DNA from: an uncultured Bacilli bacterium
GTDB taxonomy: Bacteria; Bacillota_I; Bacilli_A; RF39; UBA660
DNA length: 37,541 nt
Assembly (NCBI GenBank): GCA_934101445.1
Contig: CAKORQ010000002.1
Coordinates: 1-37,541, forward strand
Reading direction: 5' to 3'
Shown here: in pieces, positions 15,695-24,532 of the stretch
Numbering within the stretch: position 1 is the stretch's first letter
Layout of the letters: every line of letters begins with the position of its first letter
Made by a program: the position numbers and the translations under genes
Notes under the pieces: generated by a model
What the model saw: the letters and a program-made list of their open reading frames with translations, nothing else
Database searches by the model: none
What the model was told of the DNA's origin: nothing

Positions 15695-17362
15695 TTACCC
15701 TTCAAAACAAGAGCCCCCAATAAATTCTCTTAAAACACAATCATCAGCTATATATTCACTCGATATCGGATAATAATTTTTTAAAAAATTAATAAGACGA
15801 CGAGCCTCTTCGTAATACACAGAATCCGTTCCTACGGAATAAAGAAGTGGTTCCGCAAAGACTTTTAAAACTCCTAGTTCATAAACTAACGAAGTATTAA
15901 TAATAACATCACTAGTATTAATATAAGGGAAAATATATTTTTCTTCCCCACTACGCACATCTTGCCATGAACAAATAGTTTTGCTAACATCATTACCCCT
16001 GGTACGATTATCACGTATCATTCTTCTTATCAATCTTAAATCAGTAGTACTTATATAATTATTGCTATCTAAATTAAGAGGCATAAAAGGACTTAAATAA
16101 ATTTTAAATTTAATATCATTATTAATATAAGGAGTTAAATCATCATTTAAACAATGTAATCCTTCCATTAACACGATATAATTACTATCTATCCTAGTTT
16201 TGCCATTAACATATTCCCGTATTCCCGAGACAAAATTATAAGTTGGAAGTTCCACTTCTTCCCCTCTTAATAAAGCATTGATATCATTATTTAAAGATTC
16301 AACATCAATTGAGGCTACACTTTCAAAATCATATTTACCATCTAAGGTTTTTGGCGTATCAACTCGATTTTTAAAATAGTCATCAACACTTATAGTTAAA
16401 GTTTTAATACCTCTTGCTTGTAAATCTAGCGATAACTTCTTACAAGTCGTTGTTTTCCCACTACTAGAAGGACCCGCAATCATTACAAACTTACTTTTCC
16501 TGTTTAATATCTTATTAGCAACCTCATGTATTTTATTATCGTAATTAATTTCACTAAGTCTAATTAAGTCTTTAATTTTACCATTAGCCACTATTTTATT
16601 TACTTGATAAACATAAGGTATATCGCACTTATCTAACCATTCTTTTTCATTTTTAAAACATTCAATTACTTTTTCATAGTGAACATAAGACGGTACCTCA
16701 TTTTGACTTCTTGGGGTCGGAAATAACAAAACAACTTCTTCTTCATTTAAAGCCACCAAATCAAAACGATTTAAACAGCCGGTACTATAAGGCATTTCGA
16801 CATAAAAATAATCATAATAATTTTCTAATTTGTAAATAGTTACCAATTCATCATCTATATTTAAAACATTGTAACAATTTGGAACCTTTTGTTCTTTTTT
16901 ATAAAATTCTACCATTTCCTTGCTAAGAACATTCATCTTTAAAATTGGCAAATTTTCACTGATTATTTTTCCCATTCTTTCTTTTATTTTAATAATTTCT
17001 TTATTAGTAATCCTTAAATTACCAATAGTAATGTGCATACCTCGCATAATAGAATGGTCAAAGTTAATTTCAATATTTTTTCCATATACATCATAAATAG
17101 CCGCTAGAAAAACAAACTTTAAACCGGCTTGATACATTTTATAGCCCGCTAAATCATTACTGTCAATAAAATTAATATCACAATCTCTTTTTAATTTCGT
17201 ATCTAAACTAACTACCGAGTTATCTATTTTAGCGCCCACTACTTTTTTTTGGCTATCAAAAGACCACATCTTGACAATATCAATTATTTTTGTATTCTTA
17301 TCTACAATAACTTTTTCTGTATTATTGTCTATATTATTGTAGGTAACTTCTATTCTATTCAT
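15695..17362 (-). CDS. TGS-domain uridine kinase-like nucleoside kinase
   Basis: About 555 residues. The N-terminal 70 resemble a TGS/ubiquitin-like domain, followed by a threonyl-tRNA-synthetase-like second domain (about 75-230, with DHSIMRGMHI), and then a P-loop kinase of the uridine kinase/phosphoribulokinase family. The kinase has Walker A GPSSSGKTT near residue 298, SVDDYFKNR and LMEGLHCLND. Similar three-part proteins are common in Clostridia and Bacilli and are annotated as nucleoside kinases; the true substrate is not established. Start at 17362 (MNRIEVTYN) chosen because AGAAGG precedes it; an upstream TTG is rejected. A TATAAT with extended TG lies at 17388-17393. Confidence 0.88.
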   Translation of the reverse strand: MNRIEVTYNNIDNNTEKVIVDKNTKIIDIVKMWSFDSQKKVVGAKIDNSVVSLDTKLKRDCDINFIDSNDLAGYKMYQAGLKFVFLAAIYDVYGKNIEINFDHSIMRGMHITIGNLRITNKEIIKIKERMGKIISENLPILKMNVLSKEMVEFYKKEQKVPNCYNVLNIDDELVTIYKLENYYDYFYVEMPYSTGCLNRFDLVALNEEEVVLLFPTPRSQNEVPSYVHYEKVIECFKNEKEWLDKCDIPYVYQVNKIVANGKIKDLIRLSEINYDNKIHEVANKILNRKSKFVMIAGPSSSGKTTTCKKLSLDLQARGIKTLTISVDDYFKNRVDTPKTLDGKYDFESVASIDVESLNNDINALLRGEEVELPTYNFVSGIREYVNGKTRIDSNYIVLMEGLHCLNDDLTPYINNDIKFKIYLSPFMPLNLDSNNYISTTDLRLIRRMIRDNRTRGNDVSKTICSWQDVRSGEEKYIFPYINTSDVIINTSLVYELGVLKVFAEPLLYSVGTDSVYYEEARRLINFLKNYYPISSEYIADDCVLREFIGGSCFEG

Positions 17363-17510
17363 ATTCAATCCTTCTATTCTCTCTTCGATTATATCAAAAA
17401 ATTTTTTAAAAGTCTTTTAAATTCTATTATTTTTCATTTAACTTTAGAACTAAAAACCATTTTAAAAGGTAAAATCCTAATTTTTTAATTACGCAAAAAT
17501 TTTTTCTTAA

Positions 17511-17551
17511 TAAAAAAACTTTTACGCCAGAAATAATTCTGTATAAAAGTT
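17511..17551 (-). terminator. Rho-independent terminator after the membrane-anchored protein gene
   Basis: Minus strand: outer stem AACTTTTA/TAAAAGTT (17544-17551 with 17517-17524) and inner CAGAA/TTCTG, followed by a run of seven T. It lies about 70 nt after the stop of the gene at 17620-19029 and before the nucleoside kinase promoter. Confidence 0.8.
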
Positions 17552-17619
17552 TCTTATCACCAAAATAACATTATTCTTGATATATAAATTATTAACATAA
17601 TCATTACACTAATACTTAT

Positions 17620-19029
17620 CTAAAAAGCATCACCTAAAAATTCATCTTGAAAATCACTATTTCCCCCAAAAAAGGAAAATATCTTTCCTACTTTTGTTTT
17701 AGTAAAATTATCCATTTCTTGTTGCATTTTATCTTTTTCTTCTTTGGACATTTCATTATAGTCTTTAGATGAAGAAGTGTCTAAAGGACTCATTGTGATA
17801 TTATTAGAATAATTATAATCAACATTTAAATTAAAGTCTAAGTCATAAATAAATGTATCTAAACTTAGATTTACATTGAAGATTCCCGTAACATCCTTAT
17901 CTTTACTAATAGACTTTTTATTGCTTGTATTAATATTTAGAGTCATTCCTAAAAAACTAACCTTACCATCTAAAGTCGCTGTATCATCCTTATTATCATA
18001 ATAAAAGGTTCCCACCAAAATATCTTTATGGTAAACAGATATTGCTAATTTTTTATCGGAACTTTTTGTGCTTTCAACTCTTATTTTAGCAGACGGTAAA
18101 CTAAAACTAGTTTTTTTAGTTTCTGATACATAACTAAAATATAACGGTGTACTATTATTACCTATTTCAATACCAGCAAATTTATTTAAAACCCCCGAAG
18201 TATAAATATTTATCTCTAATACATCAGTCATATTTTCTAAAGTATCTTTTATCTTGGCCTCAACTTCACTAAATGACTTATAACCATTGATTATATATAA
18301 GCTACTATATAAATAATATTTTGAAGACGTATTTAAGTTATTATAAATATAATTTAAGATATCTTTATCTAACTTATAAGTATATTTATTATACTTAGTA
18401 AATTCATCTTTAAATGTGCCTTTATTTCGATAAACATTATTACTATTAATACTACTCAAAATTGTTTCTTTAAAACCTTCAATTGCTCCACTTAAAGAAA
18501 CACTATCATAATCAAGACCTATATCATTAAAATCATCGCCTGAATTTTCAAATTTAAGAAAAGTACATATAAAATCATCAGAAGTACTACAATCATAATT
18601 ATTAACATTATAAACATTATCAAATAAATTATCACTGGCTATATAAGTACCATCTTCCTTAAACAAAACACTACCACTCAAGATTTTCTTATTATCTTCA
18701 CTTAAATTCCCAGAAAGTTGTACTCTATCGTTTGTAACATCAAGAAAACCACGAATATTTAAAACATCATCTGCTAAAACATTTTCTACCAAATTGCCCC
18801 CTAACTTAATAGAACTTCCAAACTGTATGTCACGTTTATCAGCATCTTTAAATTTTTCAACAAAAGAAAACGTTTTAATAACACTTTGTTTTATAACATA
18901 TTTAGGATTATTTATTAAGGCATAGAATATCACAACCAAAAGGCCAATCATAACCAGCAAGAAACAACCAATAAACATCCATTTATTTAGTTTAAGCCTT
19001 CTCTTATTTTTCAAACTTTTATCATTCAT
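17620..19029 (-). CDS. Membrane-anchored extracytoplasmic protein of unknown function
   Basis: 469 residues. A basic N-terminus (KNKRRLKLNKW) is followed by one hydrophobic segment, about residues 17-40, so it is an N-in, C-out anchored protein. The exterior part is rich in Asn, Ser, Asp and Lys, with many alternating beta-type stretches (FLDVTNDRVQLSGNL, TYKLDKDILNYIYNN). Two cysteines about ten residues apart (DCSTSDDFIC) could form a disulfide. The C-terminal 60 residues are Lys/Glu-rich and end in FLGDAF. No catalytic motif seen; family not recognised. Monocistronic, with its own terminator. Confidence 0.8.
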   Translation of the reverse strand: MNDKSLKNKRRLKLNKWMFIGCFLLVMIGLLVVIFYALINNPKYVIKQSVIKTFSFVEKFKDADKRDIQFGSSIKLGGNLVENVLADDVLNIRGFLDVTNDRVQLSGNLSEDNKKILSGSVLFKEDGTYIASDNLFDNVYNVNNYDCSTSDDFICTFLKFENSGDDFNDIGLDYDSVSLSGAIEGFKETILSSINSNNVYRNKGTFKDEFTKYNKYTYKLDKDILNYIYNNLNTSSKYYLYSSLYIINGYKSFSEVEAKIKDTLENMTDVLEINIYTSGVLNKFAGIEIGNNSTPLYFSYVSETKKTSFSLPSAKIRVESTKSSDKKLAISVYHKDILVGTFYYDNKDDTATLDGKVSFLGMTLNINTSNKKSISKDKDVTGIFNVNLSLDTFIYDLDFNLNVDYNYSNNITMSPLDTSSSKDYNEMSKEEKDKMQQEMDNFTKTKVGKIFSFFGGNSDFQDEFLGDAF

Positions 19030-19206
19030 ATTATTACCTCTACTATTATAATCTTACCATTAATTATATATTTAAAGCAACAATTTAAGCATTCCTTTAT
19101 ACACTTTCCAAATATCAATCTTTTTTAAGAAAATAATATTATATTTTTAAATATGCAATCATTTTTTACAAATACATTTTCTTTACACCTATAAAATACA
19201 TTTATA

Positions 19207-20142
19207 TTATTTTAAATTTTCTTTTTCCTTATGGCGATTTACTAATTCTTTAATTTTTCTAAAATAATGATTTATTCCGGACTTACTTATTGATTTGCCA
19301 CTTTCCGTTGATACTATCTGGGCTAATTCCTGATATGAAGTCTCAGGATACTTAATGCGATATTCAATTACTTCTTGTATTCTGTCATCTAAAAGACCCA
19401 TTAAATCATGTTTTTTTAAATAATCTATATCATCTAGTTGTTTAAGACCAGTAATAGTTGTTTTTTCTTGATTAGCAATCTCACAATTATTTAAACGATT
19501 TACCATATTTTTATGATCACGATAAATTCTTATATCCTCAAAAAAGAACATACAGTTAATCGCCCCAAACATTTTTAACGTATCACTTATCATCTCCGCT
19601 TGTTTAACATATATCATATATTTAGTTTTCCTTTTTAGAATTTTAGAAACAACATTAAATTGCTTTAATAAGCCAACAATCAGACTAGCCTCTTCCTTAG
19701 TATCTACACTCATTTCCATGTGATATCCACTTGTTTGAGGATTACTAACACTACCTGTAGCCAAAAACAGCCCCCGTAAAAAAGCAATTTTTTCCTCATC
19801 CGTTTCTAGTAAATAAGCATCTGGCATTACTTTAGCACCATTTTTATAAATATTTAACTTTTCTAATACGGAGTTAACATCACTATTATATGTCAAAATG
19901 TATATTTGCTTAACTCGAAAACGATTTTGAATTCGCACCGTCATCTTAGGGCGAACTTGAAAACACATTTTCATTAAAGAATAAATCCTTCTTGCCACAG
20001 AAGCATTCTCTATCGTTAAAACTATTTCTTTATCTTTTATATCCCCATCAAACCGAATAAATGCTGATAATTCTGCAATTGCTTCCACAACTTCTATATC
20101 TAAATGAGCAATTTCATCTTTAATTTTCATTGTATACGTCAT
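19207..20142 (-). CDS. whiA: DNA-binding protein WhiA
   Basis: 311 residues. WhiA combines an N-terminal domain related to LAGLIDADG endonucleases (about 1-200, with EEKIAFLRGLFLATGSVSNP, catalytically inactive in this family) and a C-terminal helix-turn-helix (about 225-300, with YRIKYPETSYQELAQIV and SISKSGINHYFRKI). In Streptomyces it governs sporulation division; in Bacillus it affects division and chromosome segregation. It is usually next to yvcK and rapZ, which are not here. A promoter candidate, TTGGAT (20263-20268), 17 nt, TATAAA (20240-20245), lies upstream on the minus strand. Confidence 0.95.
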   Translation of the reverse strand: MTYTMKIKDEIAHLDIEVVEAIAELSAFIRFDGDIKDKEIVLTIENASVARRIYSLMKMCFQVRPKMTVRIQNRFRVKQIYILTYNSDVNSVLEKLNIYKNGAKVMPDAYLLETDEEKIAFLRGLFLATGSVSNPQTSGYHMEMSVDTKEEASLIVGLLKQFNVVSKILKRKTKYMIYVKQAEMISDTLKMFGAINCMFFFEDIRIYRDHKNMVNRLNNCEIANQEKTTITGLKQLDDIDYLKKHDLMGLLDDRIQEVIEYRIKYPETSYQELAQIVSTESGKSISKSGINHYFRKIKELVNRHKEKENLK

Positions 20143-20239
20143 GATTAACCAATCCCATCTTTTTTATCTTTATTTTTGTCTTAATCTCTCAAGAAATTCT
20201 TAAAATTATAACTGAATATTTTTCTTTTATCTACTAAAC

Positions 20240-20268
20240 TTTATAATTATAAACAATATTATATCCAA
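20240..20268 (-). promoter_or_regulatory. Promoter candidate for whiA
   Basis: Minus strand: -35 TTGGAT (20263-20268) and -10 TATAAA (20240-20245), 17-nt spacer. It points away from the small RNA promoter at 20339-20367, so the intergenic region 20143-20568 is divergently organised. Confidence 0.4.
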
Positions 20269-20338
20269 TCTTTAAATTTTTTTAAACTAAACTTAAAATT
20301 TATTAGCCAAATTATATCTAACTTTGCCAATTCGCCTT

Positions 20339-20367
20339 TTGAATATAAAAAACTAATATGTTATTCT
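20339..20367 (+). promoter_or_regulatory. Promoter of a candidate small RNA
   Basis: Plus strand: -35 TTGAAT (20339-20344), 17-nt spacer, -10 TATTCT (20362-20367) with extended TG at 20359-20360. The predicted start at about 20375 coincides with the first base of the closing stem of the RNA described next. There is no plus-strand gene downstream that it could otherwise serve. Confidence 0.5.
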
Positions 20368-20374
20368 ACCAATC

Positions 20375-20550
20375 GATGTGAGCAATTACAAGTTATATTC
20401 ATAAAATTACCCCATTTATAACTAATATCAATTAATTAATCAAGTAATATAACTTCTATATTTTTCTAATTCTAATACCTTACTTCGGCTCACATCAAAA
20501 AAACTATATTTGAATTTCGTTAACCGATTTTCTTATATAGTTTTTGTTTT
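20375..20550 (+). ncRNA. Candidate structured small RNA between whiA and the M23 hydrolase
   Basis: About 175 nt on the plus strand. The 5' end GATGTGAGC (20375-20383) pairs perfectly with GCTCACATC (20488-20496). Nested inside, AAGTTATATT (20390-20399) pairs perfectly with AATATAACTT (20446-20455). Within that, ATAAA/TTTAT (20401-20405 with 20415-20419) exposes a loop containing ACCCC, able to pair with GGGGU-type ribosome binding sites. A terminator follows directly. No open frame of note is present. It does not look like SRP RNA, RNase P RNA or tmRNA; a very diverged 6S RNA cannot be ruled out, but the internal loop is too asymmetric. Function unknown. Confidence 0.5.
20497..20550. terminator. 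Bidirectional terminator shared by the small RNA and the M23 gene
   Basis: Stem AAAAACTATAT/ATATAGTTTTT (20499-20509 with 20535-20545), with a further inner pairing around TTAA. T-rich tails lie on both sides: TTTTTGTTTT on the plus strand, seven T on the minus strand. It ends the convergent minus-strand gene at 20569 and the plus-strand RNA. Confidence 0.75.
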
Positions 20551-20568
20551 AATCTTTTTAATTAAATG

Positions 20569-21789
20569 TTATCTTGAATACCACCATACTCCTTTTTTAG
20601 GATATCCTGGAGGTTCAATGGAATTGGCAATAAATTTCGACCAACTAGTATAATCCTTTAAATAATAACCTTTGGATATACCAAAATGTAAATGAGTTCC
20701 GGTTGTACATCTATCATAGCCACCGTTAGCCTTGGCCGTTGAACCACCACCAATCAAGCCAATTACGGTATTAGTAGTAACTTTATCTCCGACATTAACT
20801 TTGATTGATAAAAGATGGGCATACTGCATCGTATAAGCCTTTCCTAGAACATTAACATGAATATAAACCATATTACCGCCACAACTTGACCTTCTAGTTA
20901 CGGCTGCTACCGTCCCTGCCGCTGCCGCATAAGCCGGAGTCCCTTCTGCATTACCACCAATATCATGAGCATTGTGAAAACTTCCCGTATTAAGTACAGG
21001 ATTACGATATCCCCAACGTGAATTAATCTTTCCTTTGACCACTGGTTTTAACCAACCAGAAGAGGCTTGAACCGACGTACACGATGTTAATAACTGAGTT
21101 TCACTAGTACAAATAGTTTTATAATAATTGATTAAGGCTTGTTGATTTTTAATCTGAGAATCTATATCCTCATTTATATCATTTATCTCATCTAATTGAT
21201 TGTTAAGTTTAGAAATAGCCTTAGAAGTATTAGCAATTTTATCATCTAACTCTAAGTTTTTATTGGCTAAATCAATCTTTAATTGTTCATTTTCCTTAAT
21301 TAATTTATCTAAATCATCTATTTTATTTTTATAATAACTAGATAACTGCGATACCGCCTCAACTCGCATTATTAAATCCGTTGGACTCGATGCTCCCGTA
21401 ATATATTCTAAATATTCGTTCTGATTATTGCTTAATTGATAATACTTTAAAACAACATCAACATCTTCTTTAGCCTTAATGATATCTTCATTACTTTTTT
21501 TTATTTTTTCCTCAGCATCAACTACATCATTAGCAATTTGCTGTTGTTCTTGTCTCGCATTTTCAACAGACTGCTTATTTTGATTAATTTGATTCTGAGT
21601 CTGTTTCTTTTCGTTTTGTTTATCAACTTTTTGTTGTTTTAAAGACTCTAATTCCTTTTTTAATCCCGCAATCGTTGTGGCTTTACTATTGTTGGTAGCA
21701 GCCATAACACTGAAAGGCTCAACAAAATAAGGAATAAGCATTAAAAAACTCAAAATAATTCTTAATGTATAATTAACAAATTTTTTCAT
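20569..21789 (-). CDS. Secreted coiled-coil M23 peptidoglycan hydrolase (PcsB/CwlO/EnvC-like partner of FtsEX)
   Basis: 406 residues. Signal peptide about 1-31 (MKKFVNYTLR then a hydrophobic core ending VMAA). A long Lys/Gln/Glu/Asn coiled coil spans about 38-225. A C-terminal LytM/M23 Zn-peptidase domain spans about 245-390, with H272-D276 (HNAHD), H325 and H366/H368 (THLHFG) as metal and catalytic residues. The usual HxGxD motif reads HNAHD. The gene overlaps ftsX by one nt, which matches the known design in which FtsEX gates a coiled-coil-tethered hydrolase at the septum or side wall. Which peptide bond is cut is not evident from sequence. Confidence 0.93.
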   Translation of the reverse strand: MKKFVNYTLRIILSFLMLIPYFVEPFSVMAATNNSKATTIAGLKKELESLKQQKVDKQNEKKQTQNQINQNKQSVENARQEQQQIANDVVDAEEKIKKSNEDIIKAKEDVDVVLKYYQLSNNQNEYLEYITGASSPTDLIMRVEAVSQLSSYYKNKIDDLDKLIKENEQLKIDLANKNLELDDKIANTSKAISKLNNQLDEINDINEDIDSQIKNQQALINYYKTICTSETQLLTSCTSVQASSGWLKPVVKGKINSRWGYRNPVLNTGSFHNAHDIGGNAEGTPAYAAAAGTVAAVTRRSSCGGNMVYIHVNVLGKAYTMQYAHLLSIKVNVGDKVTTNTVIGLIGGGSTAKANGGYDRCTTGTHLHFGISKGYYLKDYTSWSKFIANSIEPPGYPKKGVWWYSR

Positions 21790-22682
21790 TATATTTTCAA
21801 ATACTTTCTAACCGCTCTACTACTACCAAACATTCCAACTAAGCCACCAATAACCACTAAAATTATGGAAACAAACCAAATTATGTTCATTGGTTTAATT
21901 AACTCTACAATATGAGAAAATAAATATCCATCAAAATGATCATAAATTAAAATATAGCCATAAACTGTAATAATAATGGGAATAATAGAACCGATAATTC
22001 CTAAAATAAAGCCTTCAATTATAAAAGGTTGTCTAATAGCAAAATTGCTGGTACCAACTAATCTTTTAATTTCAATTTCGCTTCTTCTAGAAAATATAGT
22101 TAATTTAATAGTATTACTTATTAAAAAGGCTGTAACCAATATCAAAGCCACTACAATAATTATCATGGCTTTTTCTACCACATCAAATATAAAAACCAAC
22201 TTATCTACACTTTCCTCACCATATTTAGCAGACTTTACGCCATCCATCGCTCTAATTGCACTAGCAACGTATGATAGGCTTTTTATATCTGTTACCTTAA
22301 CTGTAATAGAATCTAATAGAGGATTAGTATCTAAATAACCAAGAGTTGTTCCTAACTCTTCACTCGAATCAATCATTTCCTGTTTCCAGTCATCTTTAGA
22401 TTTATAAATAAGGGATTCATAATTTCTTAATTTTTTTATTTCTTCTTCTATCGTCTTAGTCTGTTCTTCAGTAACATCTTCTTTTAAATAGACAACTATT
22501 GTTAAAGTTTCTTCTAATCTTTTTGTAAAATGATCAACATTAGCACTTATTACTATAGCAATAGCAACTAAAATAAGAGTAATAGTTATACAAGTAACTG
22601 AGGCAATTGAAAGACTAAAATTTCTAAAAACACTTCTTATACCATCACGAAAGTTTCGACCTAAAATTCTTAGATATCTCAT
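21789..22682 (-). CDS. ftsX: Cell division protein FtsX
   Basis: 297 residues. One membrane segment at about 20-45, an extracellular domain at about 50-165, and three more membrane segments (about 170-195, 220-245 and 268-290). This is the FtsX topology of an ABC-type mechanotransmitter without a transport role. The conserved NTIKLTIFSRRSEIEIKRLVG coupling helix is present. It overlaps ftsE by 4 nt (ATGA) and the M23 gene by one nt, so the three products are made together. It should relay ATP hydrolysis by FtsE to the external hydrolase. Confidence 0.96.
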   Translation of the reverse strand: MRYLRILGRNFRDGIRSVFRNFSLSIASVTCITITLILVAIAIVISANVDHFTKRLEETLTIVVYLKEDVTEEQTKTIEEEIKKLRNYESLIYKSKDDWKQEMIDSSEELGTTLGYLDTNPLLDSITVKVTDIKSLSYVASAIRAMDGVKSAKYGEESVDKLVFIFDVVEKAMIIIVVALILVTAFLISNTIKLTIFSRRSEIEIKRLVGTSNFAIRQPFIIEGFILGIIGSIIPIIITVYGYILIYDHFDGYLFSHIVELIKPMNIIWFVSIILVVIGGLVGMFGSSRAVRKYLKI

Positions 22683-23368
22683 ACCTTATACGCTCCTTTC
22701 TCAACATCACTAACTTTAACTCCATCTTCAATGGTAACAACTCTTTGTTTCATTCTATCTACTATATCCTTATCATGAGTAGCCATTACCACGGTTGTTC
22801 CTAATTCTTTATTAATTTTATATATAGTTCGCATTATTTCCTTTGATGTCTCTGGGTCTAAATTACCTGTTGGCTCATCGCAAATTAAAACCTTGGGTTC
22901 ATTTACGATAGCCCTGGCAATACAAACTCGTTGCATTTCCCCGCCAGATAACTCTTTGGGCATACTTTTTACTTTTTCTTTTAAGCCAACTAATTCTAAA
23001 GCCATCATAACTTTAGGTTTGATTTCACTTGCTTTAAAACCTTGAGTTTCTAAAGGAAATGCTACATTTTCATAAACAGTCAATTTAGGTAATAATTTAA
23101 AATCTTGGAACACAACCCCTAATTTTCGACGTAATTTATAAACCTTGCCATTTCTTAACTTACTAACATTTACCCCGCCCACATAAACTTCTCCAGAAGT
23201 TGGTCTTTCTTCTCGATAAAGCATTTTAATCAAAGTTGATTTTCCTGATGCCGTGGGTCCAATTACAAAAACAAATTCACCTTTTTTTATGCTCAAATTC
23301 ACATTTGCTAGAGCAGTAACGCCATTTTTATAGACTTTTGAACAATTTTTAACTTCAATAAATTTCAC
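22679..23368 (-). CDS. ftsE: Cell division ATP-binding protein FtsE
   Basis: About 229 residues, cytoplasmic ABC ATPase paired with FtsX. Start chosen at the GTG at 23366-23368 (protein beginning MKFIEVKNCSKVYKNG) because AAGGTGG lies 5 nt upstream and the product then begins as FtsE normally does; longer in-frame starts (23392, and an ATG two codons further in) lack a site. Walker A is GPTASGKST (usually GPSGAGKST), the signature LSGGEMQRV, Walker B VLICDEPTGNLD, and the switch His is in MATHD. Stop TGA overlaps ftsX. Confidence 0.95.
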   Translation of the reverse strand: MKFIEVKNCSKVYKNGVTALANVNLSIKKGEFVFVIGPTASGKSTLIKMLYREERPTSGEVYVGGVNVSKLRNGKVYKLRRKLGVVFQDFKLLPKLTVYENVAFPLETQGFKASEIKPKVMMALELVGLKEKVKSMPKELSGGEMQRVCIARAIVNEPKVLICDEPTGNLDPETSKEIMRTIYKINKELGTTVVMATHDKDIVDRMKQRVVTIEDGVKVSDVEKGAYKV

Positions 23369-23428
23369 TGCAACCACCTTTACCATAATCAATATATCAT
23401 AGTTTTGTGAAAAATAAAAGAATAATGC

Positions 23429-24514
23429 CTAATTGTCATTACTCTCTTTCACTAAATATTCTGTATATTCATTTACTATTAAATTAATAACTGGTAATAA
23501 TCTTTTTACTTGCCGATAAGGAGTAACATCGTAACTCGCACTGGCACTAGCAAGAACAAGCATCGGATGATAACCAAACAAAATTCCTGAAGATATTGTA
23601 ACATCCTTAGTAAACCCTTCTTTTGTTGCACTATTTATATTAGGAATTGTATTTTTAAAATAATTAAAAACATTATTAGAAAGCAAATTTAAATATTCTT
23701 CTCCCCAAGTACTTTCTTTAGCAAAATGATATATTTCTTGCCAGATAATAGCCATACTTCTTAAATCAGTAAGCCCCCATGGATTATAGGCCGTTAAATG
23801 TAGTCTTTTTATACCTAACTCATCTAACATTGCGTTATAGCCAATAACTCCAAAGCGAGCATGTAACATTTTATAGGCTACATTATCACTATTAACTATA
23901 GTATATTTTATTAAGTCCCTTACTGTATACAAAGTACCAACCGGACTTTCTTTAACTAATCCAGTCCCATCATTAAAGTAAGTATAAGTATACATTAATT
24001 GTTCATCCAAATCAACTTGACCTAAACTAACTTGTTTATAAAGATACAAGCAATATGCAGCCTTAATAATACTAGCCGTCTGATAAATATTATCAACATT
24101 ATAACCAATAGACGCTCCCGTTTTTAAATCAAGAAGATAAACCGATGAATAAGCCTTATATGAATTAATAGTTTGATAAAGTAAATCAGTAATCCCACTG
24201 CTCATTGTATAATCAGTATTTAAAGTAGTTATTTGATTTTTTATATAAAAATACGAATTAATATCCCACAAAGGAACCTCATCAGTTTCAATCTCATCCG
24301 GTTTAAAATCACTTTTATAAACATAATCAATTGGTTCTTGATTATTACTTAACAACTTTTTATTTTCACTAAAATAATCATTTTGAAATTTAACTTCATT
24401 TTTTACTTCTGGACTTTTAGAAAACAAATACCAACTAACACCAGCAAAAGCTATAAAGCAAATTACTCCACAAAATATTAGCGAAACAATTAAACAATTA
24501 ATAATTTTTTTCAT
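23429..24514 (-). CDS. Membrane-anchored serine beta-lactamase-fold protein
   Basis: About 361 residues. N-terminal membrane anchor at about 8-32, a linker, then a penicillin-binding/class A beta-lactamase-like domain at about 100-355. The SxxK motif is TASIIK (Ser148, Lys151) and SDN is Ser209-Asn211, but KTG reads KEG (298-300), and no class A omega-loop Glu is obvious. It is therefore unlikely to confer resistance; a cell-wall enzyme or sensor is more plausible. Start at 24514 (MKKIINCLIV) preferred over an upstream TTG. It sits between a yitT-like gene (18 nt) and ftsE (60 nt), suggesting one envelope operon. Confidence 0.85.
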   Translation of the reverse strand: MKKIINCLIVSLIFCGVICFIAFAGVSWYLFSKSPEVKNEVKFQNDYFSENKKLLSNNQEPIDYVYKSDFKPDEIETDEVPLWDINSYFYIKNQITTLNTDYTMSSGITDLLYQTINSYKAYSSVYLLDLKTGASIGYNVDNIYQTASIIKAAYCLYLYKQVSLGQVDLDEQLMYTYTYFNDGTGLVKESPVGTLYTVRDLIKYTIVNSDNVAYKMLHARFGVIGYNAMLDELGIKRLHLTAYNPWGLTDLRSMAIIWQEIYHFAKESTWGEEYLNLLSNNVFNYFKNTIPNINSATKEGFTKDVTISSGILFGYHPMLVLASASASYDVTPYRQVKRLLPVINLIVNEYTEYLVKESNDN

Positions 24515-24532
24515 TTCTATCCAATTCCTCAA

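Noticed and set aside
16796..16802. Other TGTCGAA matches as Spo0A sites (here and at 27143-27149).
   Set aside because: Both lie within coding sequence of the nucleoside kinase and ung, away from promoters, and are within chance expectation.
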